DNA of 64,000 nucleotides. Origin: Hahella sp. HN01 (lineage in GTDB: Bacteria > Pseudomonadota > Gammaproteobacteria > Pseudomonadales > Oleiphilaceae). The DNA lies in the NCBI RefSeq assembly GCF_018986435.1, contig NZ_JAHMIN010000007.1:91364-155363 (forward strand), read 5' to 3'. This document shows positions 17,124 to 26,433 of this stretch, piece after piece. Within the stretch, counting starts at the first letter, position 1. The number at the start of each line of letters is the position of its first letter. Both the position numbers and the translations under genes were made by a program. The notes beneath the pieces were generated by a model, which was given only the letters and a program-made list of their open reading frames with translations, had not been told where the DNA came from and ran no database searches.

Positions 17124-18332
17124 ATGAACGCTGTATTGCGTATTAAAAATGATCTTGTCGCGGCCAGTATGGTCGCCAGTATTTTGTTTCTCGCGATTGT
17201 CAGTCTGGGGCTTTCCCTGGCTGTCTTGCCGTTGTACGTCAATAAAACGCTGGGCTACTCTGCGTTTTATGTTGGATTGGTGGTAGCGATTGAGTCAATT
17301 TCTACGTTGCTTTCCCGCGCCTACGCCGGCAGGTTTTCGGATAATCACGGCCCCAGAAAAGGGATGGTGCTGGGGCTTACGCTGACCTTCAGCGCGGGAA
17401 TGCTGTGCTATTTGTCATTCGCTTTGTTGCCGGCGACTATTCTTACTTACGTGATTATCTGTTTCTCCCGTATTTTGATGGGGGTTGGCGAGAGTCTGAT
17501 TTTTACCTGTAGCGGAACATGGCCTATTGGTCTGGTTGGGCGGGAGCACGCCGGTAAGATTATGTCCTGGGTGGGTATCGCTATGTTTTTAGGGCTGGCT
17601 GCCGGTAACTATGTCGGGGCCTGGTCTTATTACTCTGTAGGCATTGTCTATGCGGCGCTTTTCATGAGTCTACTGCCAGTCATTGGCTTTGTATTTGTGG
17701 CGGTTGTCCGTCCCGTGGATGTGCATCCGGAAAGAAGCGAAATCAAGCTCGCTTATGCGATCAGTCGGATCTGGAAGTCGGGGGCAGGTTTTTCCCTCGC
17801 GAATATTGGCTATGCGGCGATTACCGCTTTTCTGGTGCTGTACTTTGTGGAAAGCGGCTGGCGGGAAGAGGCGGCTTTCTCTTTATCGCTCTTTGGCGTG
17901 GGCTATGTTTGCGCGCGTTTGACGCTGGGCTGGATGGCGGATTCATCCGGCTTAAAGATGACGCTGTTTTCTCTCGTCATTGAGGCGGTAGGGCTGTTGT
18001 TGATCGGATTGGCGACGTCGCCGCAGCAAGCGATGGTTGGCGCTTTCCTGACTGGGTTCGGTCTATCCATGGTGTATCCGTTACTGGCGCTGCCAGCCCT
18101 GAAAAGCCTGCCGGATAAGAACATCGGACTGGCGTTGAGCACCTATGAATCCTGCTTTGACATTGGAATTCTGATTGCGGGCATTATCGGCGGCTCGATC
18201 GTTTCCTGGTTTGGATACGAAGCCATATTTATTTTCTCTTTCTTCTGTTGCCTGTTAGCCATGGCGTCCACCGTGCTGGCGTTCAGACAGTTAGATGAAG
18301 AGCAAATGGAGCCGATTGCGGTGACGAGTTAA
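17124..18332 (+). CDS. Major facilitator superfamily transporter
   Basis: The 402-residue membrane protein has about 12 hydrophobic helices. The loop after helix 2 carries AYAGRFSDNHGPRKGM, a version of the MFS motif A (GxxxDxxGxRxx). It resembles the YhhS/YfcJ group of putative sugar or drug exporters. ATG at 17124 is preferred over the TTG at 17112 because only non-conserved residues separate them. It stands alone between two terminator-like hairpins. The substrate and direction of transport are not determinable. Confidence 0.85.
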   Translation: MNAVLRIKNDLVAASMVASILFLAIVSLGLSLAVLPLYVNKTLGYSAFYVGLVVAIESISTLLSRAYAGRFSDNHGPRKGMVLGLTLTFSAGMLCYLSFALLPATILTYVIICFSRILMGVGESLIFTCSGTWPIGLVGREHAGKIMSWVGIAMFLGLAAGNYVGAWSYYSVGIVYAALFMSLLPVIGFVFVAVVRPVDVHPERSEIKLAYAISRIWKSGAGFSLANIGYAAITAFLVLYFVESGWREEAAFSLSLFGVGYVCARLTLGWMADSSGLKMTLFSLVIEAVGLLLIGLATSPQQAMVGAFLTGFGLSMVYPLLALPALKSLPDKNIGLALSTYESCFDIGILIAGIIGGSIVSWFGYEAIFIFSFFCCLLAMASTVLAFRQLDEEQMEPIAVTS

Positions 18333-18360
18333 GTCACTGATAGACGGGTTAAGTGGACTC

Positions 18361-18390
18361 AGCCGGAGCCTATGGTCATTCGCTCCGGCT
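18361..18390. terminator. Bidirectional terminator-like hairpin
   Basis: AGCCGGAGC (18361-18369) pairs with GCTCCGGCT (18382-18390) between the convergent MFS and 459-residue protein genes. No clear T-run follows; position is the main support. Confidence 0.55.
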
Positions 18391-18398
18391 TCTGGGCG

Positions 18399-19778
18399 TT
18401 ACCTATGCTGCGCCTCAGGGAAGAGCAGTGCGTAGGCGTCGAAAAAGGACAGGGCGTCTTCTTCGGTGGAGGCGTCTGCGAGAGTTTTCAGCTCAGGCTT
18501 GAGCGCCAGTCTATAGCCGTCCAGCAGGTGCTCAATATTATGCAGCTCGGGATGGTGGTTGACGGCGTCGGGCATCATTTTCAGGATCGCATCCACATAG
18601 TCGAGGTTGCGATGAATCGCGTCTTCATTATGCAGGCTGGAGGCGACCCAGAGGTGGTTAAGTTCCTTGCCTGAGGTGCGCTTTTCCGAGTCGGCGGCTT
18701 GCACGACGGTGGTTCCATACACGACCGTGCACAGCTTTTCTTCCACCTCAAACTCACCATTTCTGTTGGCATCATACCAAAACTCATAACCCAGCTCGTG
18801 GGTGAAGGCTCGGGCGTCGATGCTGATTTTGGCGACAGGCTTGCTGTCTGGACCCATCTCCAAGCCTTGATACAGGGAATAGCCATCGAACCAGCTGCGG
18901 GGACGTCCCAGGAAATTACCCGGGGGATACTCTTCTTCTACACGATAATGAGAGCCCAAAATGTTGAGGTCGCTGCCCTGGTGAAAAAACAAATCTCCCA
19001 GCAAAACGCCGTCTTCCTGCGTTTCCATGAGCAATTGCTGGCGTTCGTCTTTTAACTTTGTGCCGGTGCGGATGCGTTCGCCCAATATGCCCAGCATGCC
19101 CCGGCCTTCGATGACGGTATACAGCGGTTTAATATCGTGGACGTCGCCATTGTTGATAGCGCCATACACTTCGGTCTCTTCCCGCCCAAAGGTTGGGTCA
19201 TTTTCGTTGATGGCGAAGACAGGAATAAGCTGATCCTCGACGAGCACTCGACCGATCAGCGCCTCTTTGCGGCCCGCCAGACCCAACCACTTGCGGACTT
19301 CACGCTCTTCAGAGGAGGCCAGCAAGACGCCGTTGGCGTCCTTAACCTGAAAAGTTTCCACCTTGCCGTTGTCGTTAGCGTTGATTTCGGCGATAACGTC
19401 GCCGCTGGGAAGATTGATGTCGTTGTCGCCCCAGAAGTTATAAGATCCGCTTCCCCGACTGACGCCGCTATACACTCGAATAACTGACTGATAAGGGACA
19501 TCCTCATTAGCCCCTGCGTTCCATGGATAGGTTGTTCGGCTTTCCGCAATGGTCAGCACCGCATTGGAGACCGGGTAATCATTAAAAGGCAGGCTGCAGA
19601 TTAACTTAATAATTCCCCATAGGATGAATGCGGGAATGATATAGATCCCATAGCTAAATAGTTGATTAATAAACTGCATATCTAAGTAATGGATGAGGCT
19701 TGTCGGTAGTGTGTCGGATATGTGAGGCGTTAGCTGGTCGAGTATATCATAAGGTGGTAGTATTTCGGCCCGACTCAT
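18399..19778 (-). CDS. Membrane-anchored orphan protein of 459 residues
   Basis: The start MSRAEILPPYDI at 19778 follows AAGGAC; the ATG at 19799 has no ribosome-binding site. One hydrophobic segment at about residues 40-65 (YGIYIIPAFILWGIIKLIC) anchors a large hydrophilic region. That region contains several Gly/Asp-rich strands, an EIYxxFWYDANRNGEFEVEE-like calcium-loop style stretch near residue 345 and a helical C-terminus. I recognise no family. It is divergent from, and probably linked to, the PrsW-type protease and the DUF5071-like gene. Confidence 0.6.
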   Translation of the reverse strand: MSRAEILPPYDILDQLTPHISDTLPTSLIHYLDMQFINQLFSYGIYIIPAFILWGIIKLICSLPFNDYPVSNAVLTIAESRTTYPWNAGANEDVPYQSVIRVYSGVSRGSGSYNFWGDNDINLPSGDVIAEINANDNGKVETFQVKDANGVLLASSEEREVRKWLGLAGRKEALIGRVLVEDQLIPVFAINENDPTFGREETEVYGAINNGDVHDIKPLYTVIEGRGMLGILGERIRTGTKLKDERQQLLMETQEDGVLLGDLFFHQGSDLNILGSHYRVEEEYPPGNFLGRPRSWFDGYSLYQGLEMGPDSKPVAKISIDARAFTHELGYEFWYDANRNGEFEVEEKLCTVVYGTTVVQAADSEKRTSGKELNHLWVASSLHNEDAIHRNLDYVDAILKMMPDAVNHHPELHNIEHLLDGYRLALKPELKTLADASTEEDALSFFDAYALLFPEAQHR

Positions 19779-19844
19779 TGTCGAGTCCTTATCCCTCATG
19801 AAGTTTGCGCCCGCGGCGCTTTATATTTGACGCGATATATAGCA

Positions 19845-20519
19845 ATGGAATACTGGTCTTTACTCTACCTTCCGTGCCTCTTCTGGGCCGCCTATCACTA
19901 CTATAAGGACCGACATAAACCAGAGCCTGTTTTAATGCTGATTTTGGCCTTGGTATTGGGGTACTGCTCAGCCTATATCGGCTTATATTTGTATGAAGCG
20001 CTGGACTATATTCATTTGCGTTTTGACGCCTATGAACTTGCGAAAAGCTCAAGTCTGCAATTATTTTTATATTCCGTTTTAGCCATTGGGCCGATAGAAG
20101 AGCTGGCCAAGTTCATTCCTTTTCTTCTTATCATTGTTAGATTGCCGCATTTTGATGAACCCATAGACGGCATTATTTATTCCTCGTTTATCGCGCTCGG
20201 ATTCTCATTACATGAGAACAGTTATTACCTGACTTATCTGGAGGGCTGGGAAGCGTTGGCCAGGTCGCTGACGGCGCCGATGGTGCATGTCATGTTCGCC
20301 TCCATTTGGGGGTATGCATACGGCTATTCTGACTCCCATGGCGGCAATCGATACCTCGTGACTTTTTGTTTTCTCCTCATCGCGATGTTTCTGCATGGCG
20401 TGTTCGACTTTTTTAGCATTGGGTTATCCATCTGGGCGAATATTGCCCCGCCATTGCTGATCCTGGCGATCTGGATGTGGCGGTTGCGGATTCTGCACCG
20501 TGTGCAAAACGAGGCTTGA
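19845..20519 (+). CDS. PrsW-family intramembrane metalloprotease
   Basis: The product of about 224 residues has roughly seven hydrophobic segments. It carries the PrsW motifs: EELAKF (EExxK type, residue ~86), ALGFSLHEN with His/Glu after the next helix, APMVHVMFASIWG (H) and FLHGVFDFF (HxxxD). These define the CAAX/PrsW/Aph-1-like glutamic protease superfamily. In Bacillus, PrsW cleaves an anti-sigma factor; the target here is unknown. An in-frame TTG at 19827 would add six residues; neither start has a good ribosome-binding site. The next gene overlaps or follows closely, and the divergent 459-residue protein is a possible substrate or partner. Confidence 0.8.
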   Translation: MEYWSLLYLPCLFWAAYHYYKDRHKPEPVLMLILALVLGYCSAYIGLYLYEALDYIHLRFDAYELAKSSSLQLFLYSVLAIGPIEELAKFIPFLLIIVRLPHFDEPIDGIIYSSFIALGFSLHENSYYLTYLEGWEALARSLTAPMVHVMFASIWGYAYGYSDSHGGNRYLVTFCFLLIAMFLHGVFDFFSIGLSIWANIAPPLLILAIWMWRLRILHRVQNEA

Positions 20520-20529
20520 TGACTCGCAT

Positions 20530-21282
20530 ATGATTAATTCCAACGACTACGTTTATTCATTGCAGGCGCTGCGCTTCTGGCTGCAGGACATGAGGCGCCG
20601 TTTGCACTCCCGCGCCAATCTTGATCCTGACGAAGAGGAATTAATGCTTCAGGTCGAGCTATGTTATGAGGACGTCTGGCAGGCGTATGTTTCTACCTAT
20701 GACCCATCGACAAACATGGTTCCCCCTGACTTATTACAACGGTCCGCCTGGGTTCAGAGTCCAGAATGGCCGGAAGCGCTGCAGGAACTACGCCCGGAAG
20801 ATAAATGCGATACGGATAAAGCAAAGAGACTGCTGCAGTTGCCGTTTGAGCGGATCGAACCTTGTTTGCCGGAATTGCTGACGTGGTTACAGGGCCCTAA
20901 CTGGCCCGTCGCGGGAGTCATTGCCGAACCTTTGGCTGCGATGGGGGAGAAGTTAACGCCCGCGTTGCTGCAGGCGCTCCAAATGGCGCGTCAGGATAAT
21001 GATTCCTGGTGGGTGTCCAATCTTATCCTTAACCTGATCAACAGGTTGCCGGCGACCTCTGTGGAGGCGCTTAGAACGGAATTGTCATTCTGGATATTAA
21101 GCGAAGACCAGGAATTGGGCGTCCAGGTTATCCAGCTCTTGCTGCGTCATAAACTGGGCGACCAGCAGAATCTGCGCAGATGGGCCCAGATAAAGATAGA
21201 TGCGTACGCGGAGTATATAGCGGAGCTGCAAGATGCTCTCAAGGAAGAGGAAGAGGAAGAGGAAGAGGGAAATCAGCGTTAG
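20530..21282 (+). CDS. DUF5071-like protein with poly-Glu tail
   Basis: The product of about 250 residues contains, at ~105-185, an LPELLTWLQGPNWPVA motif followed by helical repeats; this matches my memory of the DUF5071 family, often seen as HEAT-like or immunity-type small proteins. The C-terminus is a run of eight glutamates encoded by a GAGGAA repeat. An alternative GTG at 20500 lies inside the upstream protease gene. It is a soluble, acidic protein. Function is unknown; co-transcription with the PrsW-type gene is likely. Confidence 0.6.
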   Translation: MINSNDYVYSLQALRFWLQDMRRRLHSRANLDPDEEELMLQVELCYEDVWQAYVSTYDPSTNMVPPDLLQRSAWVQSPEWPEALQELRPEDKCDTDKAKRLLQLPFERIEPCLPELLTWLQGPNWPVAGVIAEPLAAMGEKLTPALLQALQMARQDNDSWWVSNLILNLINRLPATSVEALRTELSFWILSEDQELGVQVIQLLLRHKLGDQQNLRRWAQIKIDAYAEYIAELQDALKEEEEEEEEGNQR

Positions 21283-21316
21283 CCAATCTCCCTTGTAGTG
21301 AGCCTGATCCGAACGG

Positions 21317-21964
21317 TTAAGTCGCGTCCGCCTGTTGTTCAGGCGTCGCCTTCTGGAAAGCATCCAGTTTCAAGCAGTTGTCGTTGATCTCACGCAGTCT
21401 CGGGAAATTCGTCATCGGACAGTTAAAACGATTGGCGTTATATACCTGAGGAATCAGGCACACATCCGCCATCGTCACATGCTCTCCGAAGCAATAAGGG
21501 CCCTTATCCGCATAGCCCGCCGCCATATGCTCAAGCGCCTTGAAGCCTTCAAGAATCCAATGCTGATACCACACCAGCTTCTTCTCCTCATTGACCTCCA
21601 TGGGGCCAGTCAGATACTGCAACACCCGCAGGTTATCCAGCGGGTGAATGTCACAAGCAATGACCTGACTGAAAGCCCGCACTTGCGCTTTTGTTTGAGG
21701 ATCTGCAGGCAGAAGAGCTGGAGTCGGATGACTATCCTCCAGATACTCAATGATGGCCAGAGACTGGTTCAGGCGAAAATCGCCGTCTGTCAGTAGCGGC
21801 ACAAGACCCTGAGGATTCAGGGCCTTATAGTCCGACTGGTGCTGTTGACCGCCGTCTTTCACCAAGTGCACGCTCTGGGCTTCGTAAGGAAGCCCTTTCA
21901 GGTTCAGCGCAATACGCACCCGATAGGCGGCGCTGGAGCGCCAGTAATCGTAGAGCCGTATCAT
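21317..21964 (-). CDS. maiA: Maleylacetoacetate isomerase (zeta-class GST)
   Basis: The 215-residue product converts 4-maleylacetoacetate to 4-fumarylacetoacetate in tyrosine degradation, using glutathione. It has the zeta-GST signature LYDYWRSSAAYRVRIALN at the N-terminus (SSxxxRVRIAL) and the C-terminal helical domain with GEHVTMADVCLIPQVYNA. Length is normal. Its ATG overlaps the stop of fahA by 4 bases (ATGA). It is the last gene of the catabolic operon. Confidence 0.95.
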   Translation of the reverse strand: MIRLYDYWRSSAAYRVRIALNLKGLPYEAQSVHLVKDGGQQHQSDYKALNPQGLVPLLTDGDFRLNQSLAIIEYLEDSHPTPALLPADPQTKAQVRAFSQVIACDIHPLDNLRVLQYLTGPMEVNEEKKLVWYQHWILEGFKALEHMAAGYADKGPYCFGEHVTMADVCLIPQVYNANRFNCPMTNFPRLREINDNCLKLDAFQKATPEQQADAT

Positions 21965-22944
21965 GAGTAGCGCGTCACTTTCTGGTCGATGGCGCCGAAA
22001 ATGGAGCGCCCCTGCTTATCCAGCATCTCAATACGCACTTGGTCTCCGAAACGCATGAACGGCGTTTTGGGCGCGCCGTTTTCAATGATTTCCAGCATGC
22101 GCACTTCCGCCAGACAGCTTGAGCCGGTGGAACGGTCTTTGTTGGAGACCGTACCTGAACCGACGATGGCTCCGGCGGACAGCGGACGGGTTTTCGCGGC
22201 ATGGGCGACCAGCGTGGGAAAGTCGAAGGTCATATCAATGCCTGCGTTGGGTTGACCCAGCAGCTTGTCATTCAAATGCGTGATCAAGGGTAAGTGCACC
22301 TTGCCGCCGTCCCAGGCGTCGCCCAGCTCGTCTGGCGTCACCGCCACAGGAGAGAAGGCGCTGGAAGGTTTACTTTGGAAAAAGCCGAAGCCTTTCGCCA
22401 GTTCGCCGGGAATCAGGTTGCGCAGGGACACATCATTAACCAGCATCAGCAGGCGAATATGTTTGCCGGCGTCCGCGGCGTCAACGCCCATACGAACATC
22501 GTCGGTAATCACCGCCACTTCCGCTTCCATATCGATGCCCCAGTCTTCCGAAGCCATGGCGATATCTTCGCGCGGCCCCAGGAAGGCGTCGCTGCCGCCC
22601 TGGTACATCAGTGGGTCGGTCCAGAAGCTCTCCGGCATTTCCGCGCCGCGAGCCTTGCGCACCAGCTCTACGTGATTAACGTAAGCGCTGCCGTCAGCCC
22701 ATTGATAGGCGCGTGGCAGCGGAGAGGCGCACTGGTTGGGATCAAATGCAATCGCGTCTTTGACGCCGCCTTCGTTCAAGGCGTTGTATACCTCTTCCAA
22801 CGCGGAAGACAGGTCGTTCCACTGGTCCAAAGCGGCCTGCAGCGTGGGAGCGATCTGTGGAACGGCGACGGCCTGTTGCAGGTCGCGGCTGACGACAACT
22901 AGGACGCCGTCGCGCGAATTGCTTTTTAATGTTGCGAATTTCAT
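21961..22944 (-). CDS. fahA: Fumarylacetoacetate hydrolase family protein
   Basis: The 327-residue enzyme hydrolyses fumarylacetoacetate to fumarate and acetoacetate, the last step of tyrosine degradation. It has the FAH fold signature with metal-binding acidic residues in DWGIDMEAEVAVI, and the later VSLRNLIP, GAIVGSGTVSN and SCLAE segments. It resembles the short bacterial FahA rather than the about 420-residue eukaryotic type. It lies between hmgA (23-base gap) and maiA (4-base overlap). Confidence 0.93.
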   Translation of the reverse strand: MKFATLKSNSRDGVLVVVSRDLQQAVAVPQIAPTLQAALDQWNDLSSALEEVYNALNEGGVKDAIAFDPNQCASPLPRAYQWADGSAYVNHVELVRKARGAEMPESFWTDPLMYQGGSDAFLGPREDIAMASEDWGIDMEAEVAVITDDVRMGVDAADAGKHIRLLMLVNDVSLRNLIPGELAKGFGFFQSKPSSAFSPVAVTPDELGDAWDGGKVHLPLITHLNDKLLGQPNAGIDMTFDFPTLVAHAAKTRPLSAGAIVGSGTVSNKDRSTGSSCLAEVRMLEIIENGAPKTPFMRFGDQVRIEMLDKQGRSIFGAIDQKVTRYS

Positions 22945-22967
22945 GGATATTGCTCCTTAAACCGTCG

Positions 22968-24095
22968 CTATTTCATTTTCCAACTGTCTGCATACTCGAT
23001 GGTCTCCACCTGACAGGCGGCAGGCCCGACTTCCAGCGCATCGCGGGTGTCGAGCATCACGGCGACTTCATCGGTTTCTTTGCGGGTATATTCGAGGCCC
23101 GCCGCGAACGCTTTGGGGTGAGGCCCGTGGGTGAAACCGGAAGGATGGAAGGTCACCATGGCCGGACCGATATTGTCGCGGCTGAAGAAGTTGCCTTGAT
23201 GGTAGAAAATGACCTCATCGAAGTCGTCGTTGTTGTGGTAGAAAGGCACCTTCAGTGCGCCTGGATCGGATTCGATCGGACGGGGCACAAAGGTGCACAC
23301 CACAAAACGACTGGCGACGAAGGTGGAGTGCGCTGACGGCGGCAAATGGTAGCGATGAGACGCCAACGGGCGAATGTCGCGCCAGTTGATGCGCACCACG
23401 GACAGATCGCCGTGCCAGCCGAGAGCGTCCAGCGGGCTGTAAGGATAGGTCACCCTGGAAATCGCATTGCGACGTTTGATTTCCACCACCCACTGAGTGT
23501 CGTCCTGCTGGGCGAGGAAGGCGTCGTCAATGCGGGGGACGTCCAGCATGGCGGGATCAAAGATCGCCTGTGGTCCCACCAATCCTTTTTCTGGCAGCTG
23601 ATAGCTGTCGTTAGTGGCTTCGATCATCAACATAGTGATGGGAGACTTAGGCTCCAGTCGCCACATGGTGCTGCGCGGCAGCACGATATAGTCGCCTTCG
23701 CGCACGGTCAGACGGCCGTAATCACAGAAGAAGTCGCCTTCTCCTTCGTGAATGAAGAACAGCTCGTCGCCGTCCGCATTGCGGGCGAGGGTGTCCATCT
23801 TCTGCGTGCAGCGCCAGTAGCGATACTGGCAGTGCGCGTTGTGCAGCAATACCGGGGCGTCGAACGGCGATTTGGTCTCGATATTCAGCCTGTTGAGGTC
23901 AAAAGCCCGGGGGCGTAGCGGCCCTTCCCAGCTATCCCAATCGGTAGGCGGACGCTTGTGGTGGAAGTGGGCGGTAGGCCCAAAGAAACCGCTGCGTCCG
24001 GCTTCCCTTTCATAGATGGCTTCGCTGGGCAGATCTGCGTGGGCCTGTCTGGAGACAAGCCCTTCTTTATGCGGAAAAGAGATCCACTTACGCAT
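22968..24095 (-). CDS. hmgA: Homogentisate 1,2-dioxygenase
   Basis: The 375-residue cupin-fold non-heme iron dioxygenase opens the ring of homogentisate to maleylacetoacetate. Visible signatures are FFGPTAHFHHKRPPTDW near the N-terminus, DGDELFFIHEGEG in the middle and the metal-site segment HPSGFTHGPHP near the C-terminus. The start MRKWISFPHKEG at 24095 is chosen by homology; it overlaps hpd by 8 bases, and the longer frame would overlap it by over 100. It belongs to the shorter hmgA group (about 380 residues). Loss of it would give pyomelanin. Confidence 0.93.
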   Translation of the reverse strand: MRKWISFPHKEGLVSRQAHADLPSEAIYEREAGRSGFFGPTAHFHHKRPPTDWDSWEGPLRPRAFDLNRLNIETKSPFDAPVLLHNAHCQYRYWRCTQKMDTLARNADGDELFFIHEGEGDFFCDYGRLTVREGDYIVLPRSTMWRLEPKSPITMLMIEATNDSYQLPEKGLVGPQAIFDPAMLDVPRIDDAFLAQQDDTQWVVEIKRRNAISRVTYPYSPLDALGWHGDLSVVRINWRDIRPLASHRYHLPPSAHSTFVASRFVVCTFVPRPIESDPGALKVPFYHNNDDFDEVIFYHQGNFFSRDNIGPAMVTFHPSGFTHGPHPKAFAAGLEYTRKETDEVAVMLDTRDALEVGPAACQVETIEYADSWKMK

Positions 24096-25185
24096 GTTCC
24101 TTCTCTCCAGCGTTGGGTGACAGCAGGCCGCGGCGAATCTGGTCTTCCTCAATGGATTCAAACAGCGCCTGGAAGTTGCCCTCGCCGAATCCTTCATTGC
24201 CTTTACGCTGAATGATCTCGAAGAAAATCGGGCCTATGACCGTGCTGGTGAAAATTTGCAGCAGCAAGCCGTCATTATCGTGAGGCGCGCCATCAATCAG
24301 AATACGCAGATCTTTCAGGTTATCGATATTTTCATCATGGCCGGGGACGCGGGTGTCGATTTTTTCGTAGTAAGTATCAGGGGTGTCCATGAACACCACG
24401 CCAGCTTCGCGCATATCGCGTACTGTCTTGTAGATATCGTCGGTGGACAGCGCGATGTGCTGGATGCCTTCGCCTTTGTACTCCTGCAGATATTCTTCGA
24501 TCTGAGACTTGTCGTCAGCGGACTCGTTGATCGGAATCCGGATTTTGCAGCAGGGAGAAGTCATGGCGCGGCTGTGCAGGCCGGTCAGCTTGCCTTCGAT
24601 GTCGAAATAACGAATCTCGCGGAAGTTGCCGATGCGCTCATAAAAGCCGGCCCAGGTATCCATGTTGCCGCGGAAGACGTTGTGAGTCAGGTGATCCAGA
24701 GTGGTCAGGCCCAGGCCTTTCGGATGTTTGTCCACGCCGGGGAAGTACTCGAAATCAATATCGTAAATGCTGTCTTCGCCATATTTATCAACGAAATAAA
24801 GCACGCTGTCGCCGATGCCATACACGGCAGGGATGCGGACTTCCTCGCCCTGAACGTCGCCTTGGTCAAAGGGCTTGGCGCCTTGGGATACTGCGTATTC
24901 GAACGCCTTTTGTGCGTCCTTGACGCGGAACGCCATGGCGCAGGCGCAGGGACCATGATCCATGCTGAACTTGTGGAAATAGCTGGGGACGTTTTCGTTG
25001 ACCAGGAAGTTGATATCGCCCTGACGATACAGGGTGATGGCTTTACGCTTGTGTCTGGCGATGGCGGTGAAGCCCAGCGTTTCGAAAAGAGGTTTCAGGC
25101 TTTCCGCGCCTGCTTTGTCCGGAGCTCCAAATTCAACGAATTCGAAACCATCAGTGCCAAGTGGGTTTGTATATACATTACTCAT
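24088..25185 (-). CDS. hpd: 4-Hydroxyphenylpyruvate dioxygenase
   Basis: The 365-residue enzyme converts 4-hydroxyphenylpyruvate to homogentisate, with iron and oxygen. It has two VOC domains; metal ligands appear in SMDHGP-type and GIQHIALSTDDI segments, and the C-terminal signature IFFEIIQRKGNEGFGEGNF includes the last glutamate. Length fits the bacterial family. It starts the hpd-hmgA-fahA-maiA run; a 192-base gap with a small hairpin separates it from phhA. Confidence 0.96.
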   Translation of the reverse strand: MSNVYTNPLGTDGFEFVEFGAPDKAGAESLKPLFETLGFTAIARHKRKAITLYRQGDINFLVNENVPSYFHKFSMDHGPCACAMAFRVKDAQKAFEYAVSQGAKPFDQGDVQGEEVRIPAVYGIGDSVLYFVDKYGEDSIYDIDFEYFPGVDKHPKGLGLTTLDHLTHNVFRGNMDTWAGFYERIGNFREIRYFDIEGKLTGLHSRAMTSPCCKIRIPINESADDKSQIEEYLQEYKGEGIQHIALSTDDIYKTVRDMREAGVVFMDTPDTYYEKIDTRVPGHDENIDNLKDLRILIDGAPHDNDGLLLQIFTSTVIGPIFFEIIQRKGNEGFGEGNFQALFESIEEDQIRRGLLSPNAGEKEHA

Positions 25186-25239
25186 GATACAGTCCTCTGT
25201 ATTATCAATTAAAAAACGCGTAATGGAATTGTCGTCAGC

Positions 25240-25254
25240 CGGGGCAAAGCCCCG
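25240..25254. promoter_or_regulatory. Short hairpin between phhA and hpd
   Basis: CGGGGC (25240-25245) and GCCCCG (25249-25254) form a perfect stem around AAA. There is no U-run, so it may be a weak processing or pause element rather than a terminator. Confidence 0.4.
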
Positions 25255-25377
25255 CTTAGCTCCATTGGGCGCGTATTTCTGCGGCTATCAATAGCTTCAA
25301 TGCGAGTAATGCAAAATCGTTCATAACCTTGGTGGATTTAACCTGCTTCGTCTGTACGTCGTCGCCGTTCCCGCGCT

Positions 25378-26196
25378 TCAGGCGCCGGCGGCTAACTTCT
25401 CCGTATTGGATTGTTGTTTGGGTGGAAAAGTCGGGGCGAACAGCCCAAGTTCTTTGGCTTGGCGCACTTTATCCATGATGTCGCAGTGGGCGACTTCGTA
25501 AAGCTGTTTGAGGCCATCCAACACATAATAAATAGGTTGCATGATATCGATGCGGTAAGGCGTTCTTAGCACATCCACGATATCAAAGGGACGGCGTTCC
25601 GGCGTATCGGAGAAGCAATATTGCGTTTCGCCGATAGAGGACAGAATGCCGCCGCCGTAAATTCGTTGCCCCGCAGCGGAGTCCATCAGTCCGAATTCGA
25701 CGGTGAACCAGTACAGCCGCGCCAGGAAGATACGGTCCTCCTTGGAGGCCGAGTAACCCAGTTTGCCGTACATTTGCGTGAATTCCGCGAAGTAGGGGTT
25801 GGTCAGCATGGCGCAGTGACCGAATATTTCATGGAATATGTCCGGCTCCTGCAAATAGTCCATTTCGTCTGGCGTACGAATAAAGGTGGCGCAGGGAAAT
25901 TTCTTATTTGAGAGCAGGTCGAAGAAGGTATCGAAGGGGATTAATGCGGGCACTTGCGCCACTTCCCAGCCGGTTTCACGGCGTAATACGGAGGAAACGT
26001 CCTCTAGTTGGGGGATACGGTCTTCGGGTAAATCCAGTAACTTCAGTCCATGAAGATATTCGTCGCAGGCCACATTGCGTATGACCTTGTCTTGTCGTGT
26101 GATCAGTTCACGCCAGACGGCGTGCTCCGAATCGGGGTAGGCGATAAAGCCGGATGCGTCAGGCTCTCTCGCAACATACTTTGTACCTTTGCCCAT
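25378..26196 (-). CDS. phhA: Phenylalanine 4-monooxygenase
   Basis: The 272-residue enzyme hydroxylates phenylalanine to tyrosine with tetrahydropterin and iron. The iron-binding motif is EPDIFHEIFGHCAML (HxxxH, with the later Glu in YWFTVEFG). It has no regulatory ACT domain, as in other bacterial enzymes. MGKGTKYVAREP at 26196 is chosen because GAGGTGAG sits just upstream. It feeds the hpd-hmgA-fahA-maiA genes on the same strand; phhB is not adjacent. I looked for a sigma-54 promoter or TyrR-type box upstream and saw none. Confidence 0.96.
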   Translation of the reverse strand: MGKGTKYVAREPDASGFIAYPDSEHAVWRELITRQDKVIRNVACDEYLHGLKLLDLPEDRIPQLEDVSSVLRRETGWEVAQVPALIPFDTFFDLLSNKKFPCATFIRTPDEMDYLQEPDIFHEIFGHCAMLTNPYFAEFTQMYGKLGYSASKEDRIFLARLYWFTVEFGLMDSAAGQRIYGGGILSSIGETQYCFSDTPERRPFDIVDVLRTPYRIDIMQPIYYVLDGLKQLYEVAHCDIMDKVRQAKELGLFAPTFPPKQQSNTEKLAAGA

Positions 26197-26433
26197 TTTC
26201 TCACCTCGTGACGTGTCAGGAAGGGTGTATTCCATGGCACTCTTATTATTCTACCGGCTTGTGGCCGGCTTAATCTGGCGGCCGTCAGTTGGATTGGACG
26301 GCGCGAGGTCGGAATTTTTCCGGCCGGGCCTTCCTCTGATTAAATGACAATCCGCAGAATTTGTCTATACATTGCTAATAACGGCTGGCGATTAACGAGG
26401 GAGGTTTAATGACAATTCTTTAGCGAAGACGCC

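Noticed and set aside
22968-24197. 34-residue N-terminal extension of hmgA
   Set aside because: It lies inside hpd and precedes the conserved MRKWISFPHKEG start.
26197-26433. Sigma-54 promoter or TyrR/PhhR box for phhA
   Set aside because: The TGGCAC found near 26234 is on the wrong strand and lacks a properly spaced TTGC; no TGTAAA-N6-TTTACA was seen.
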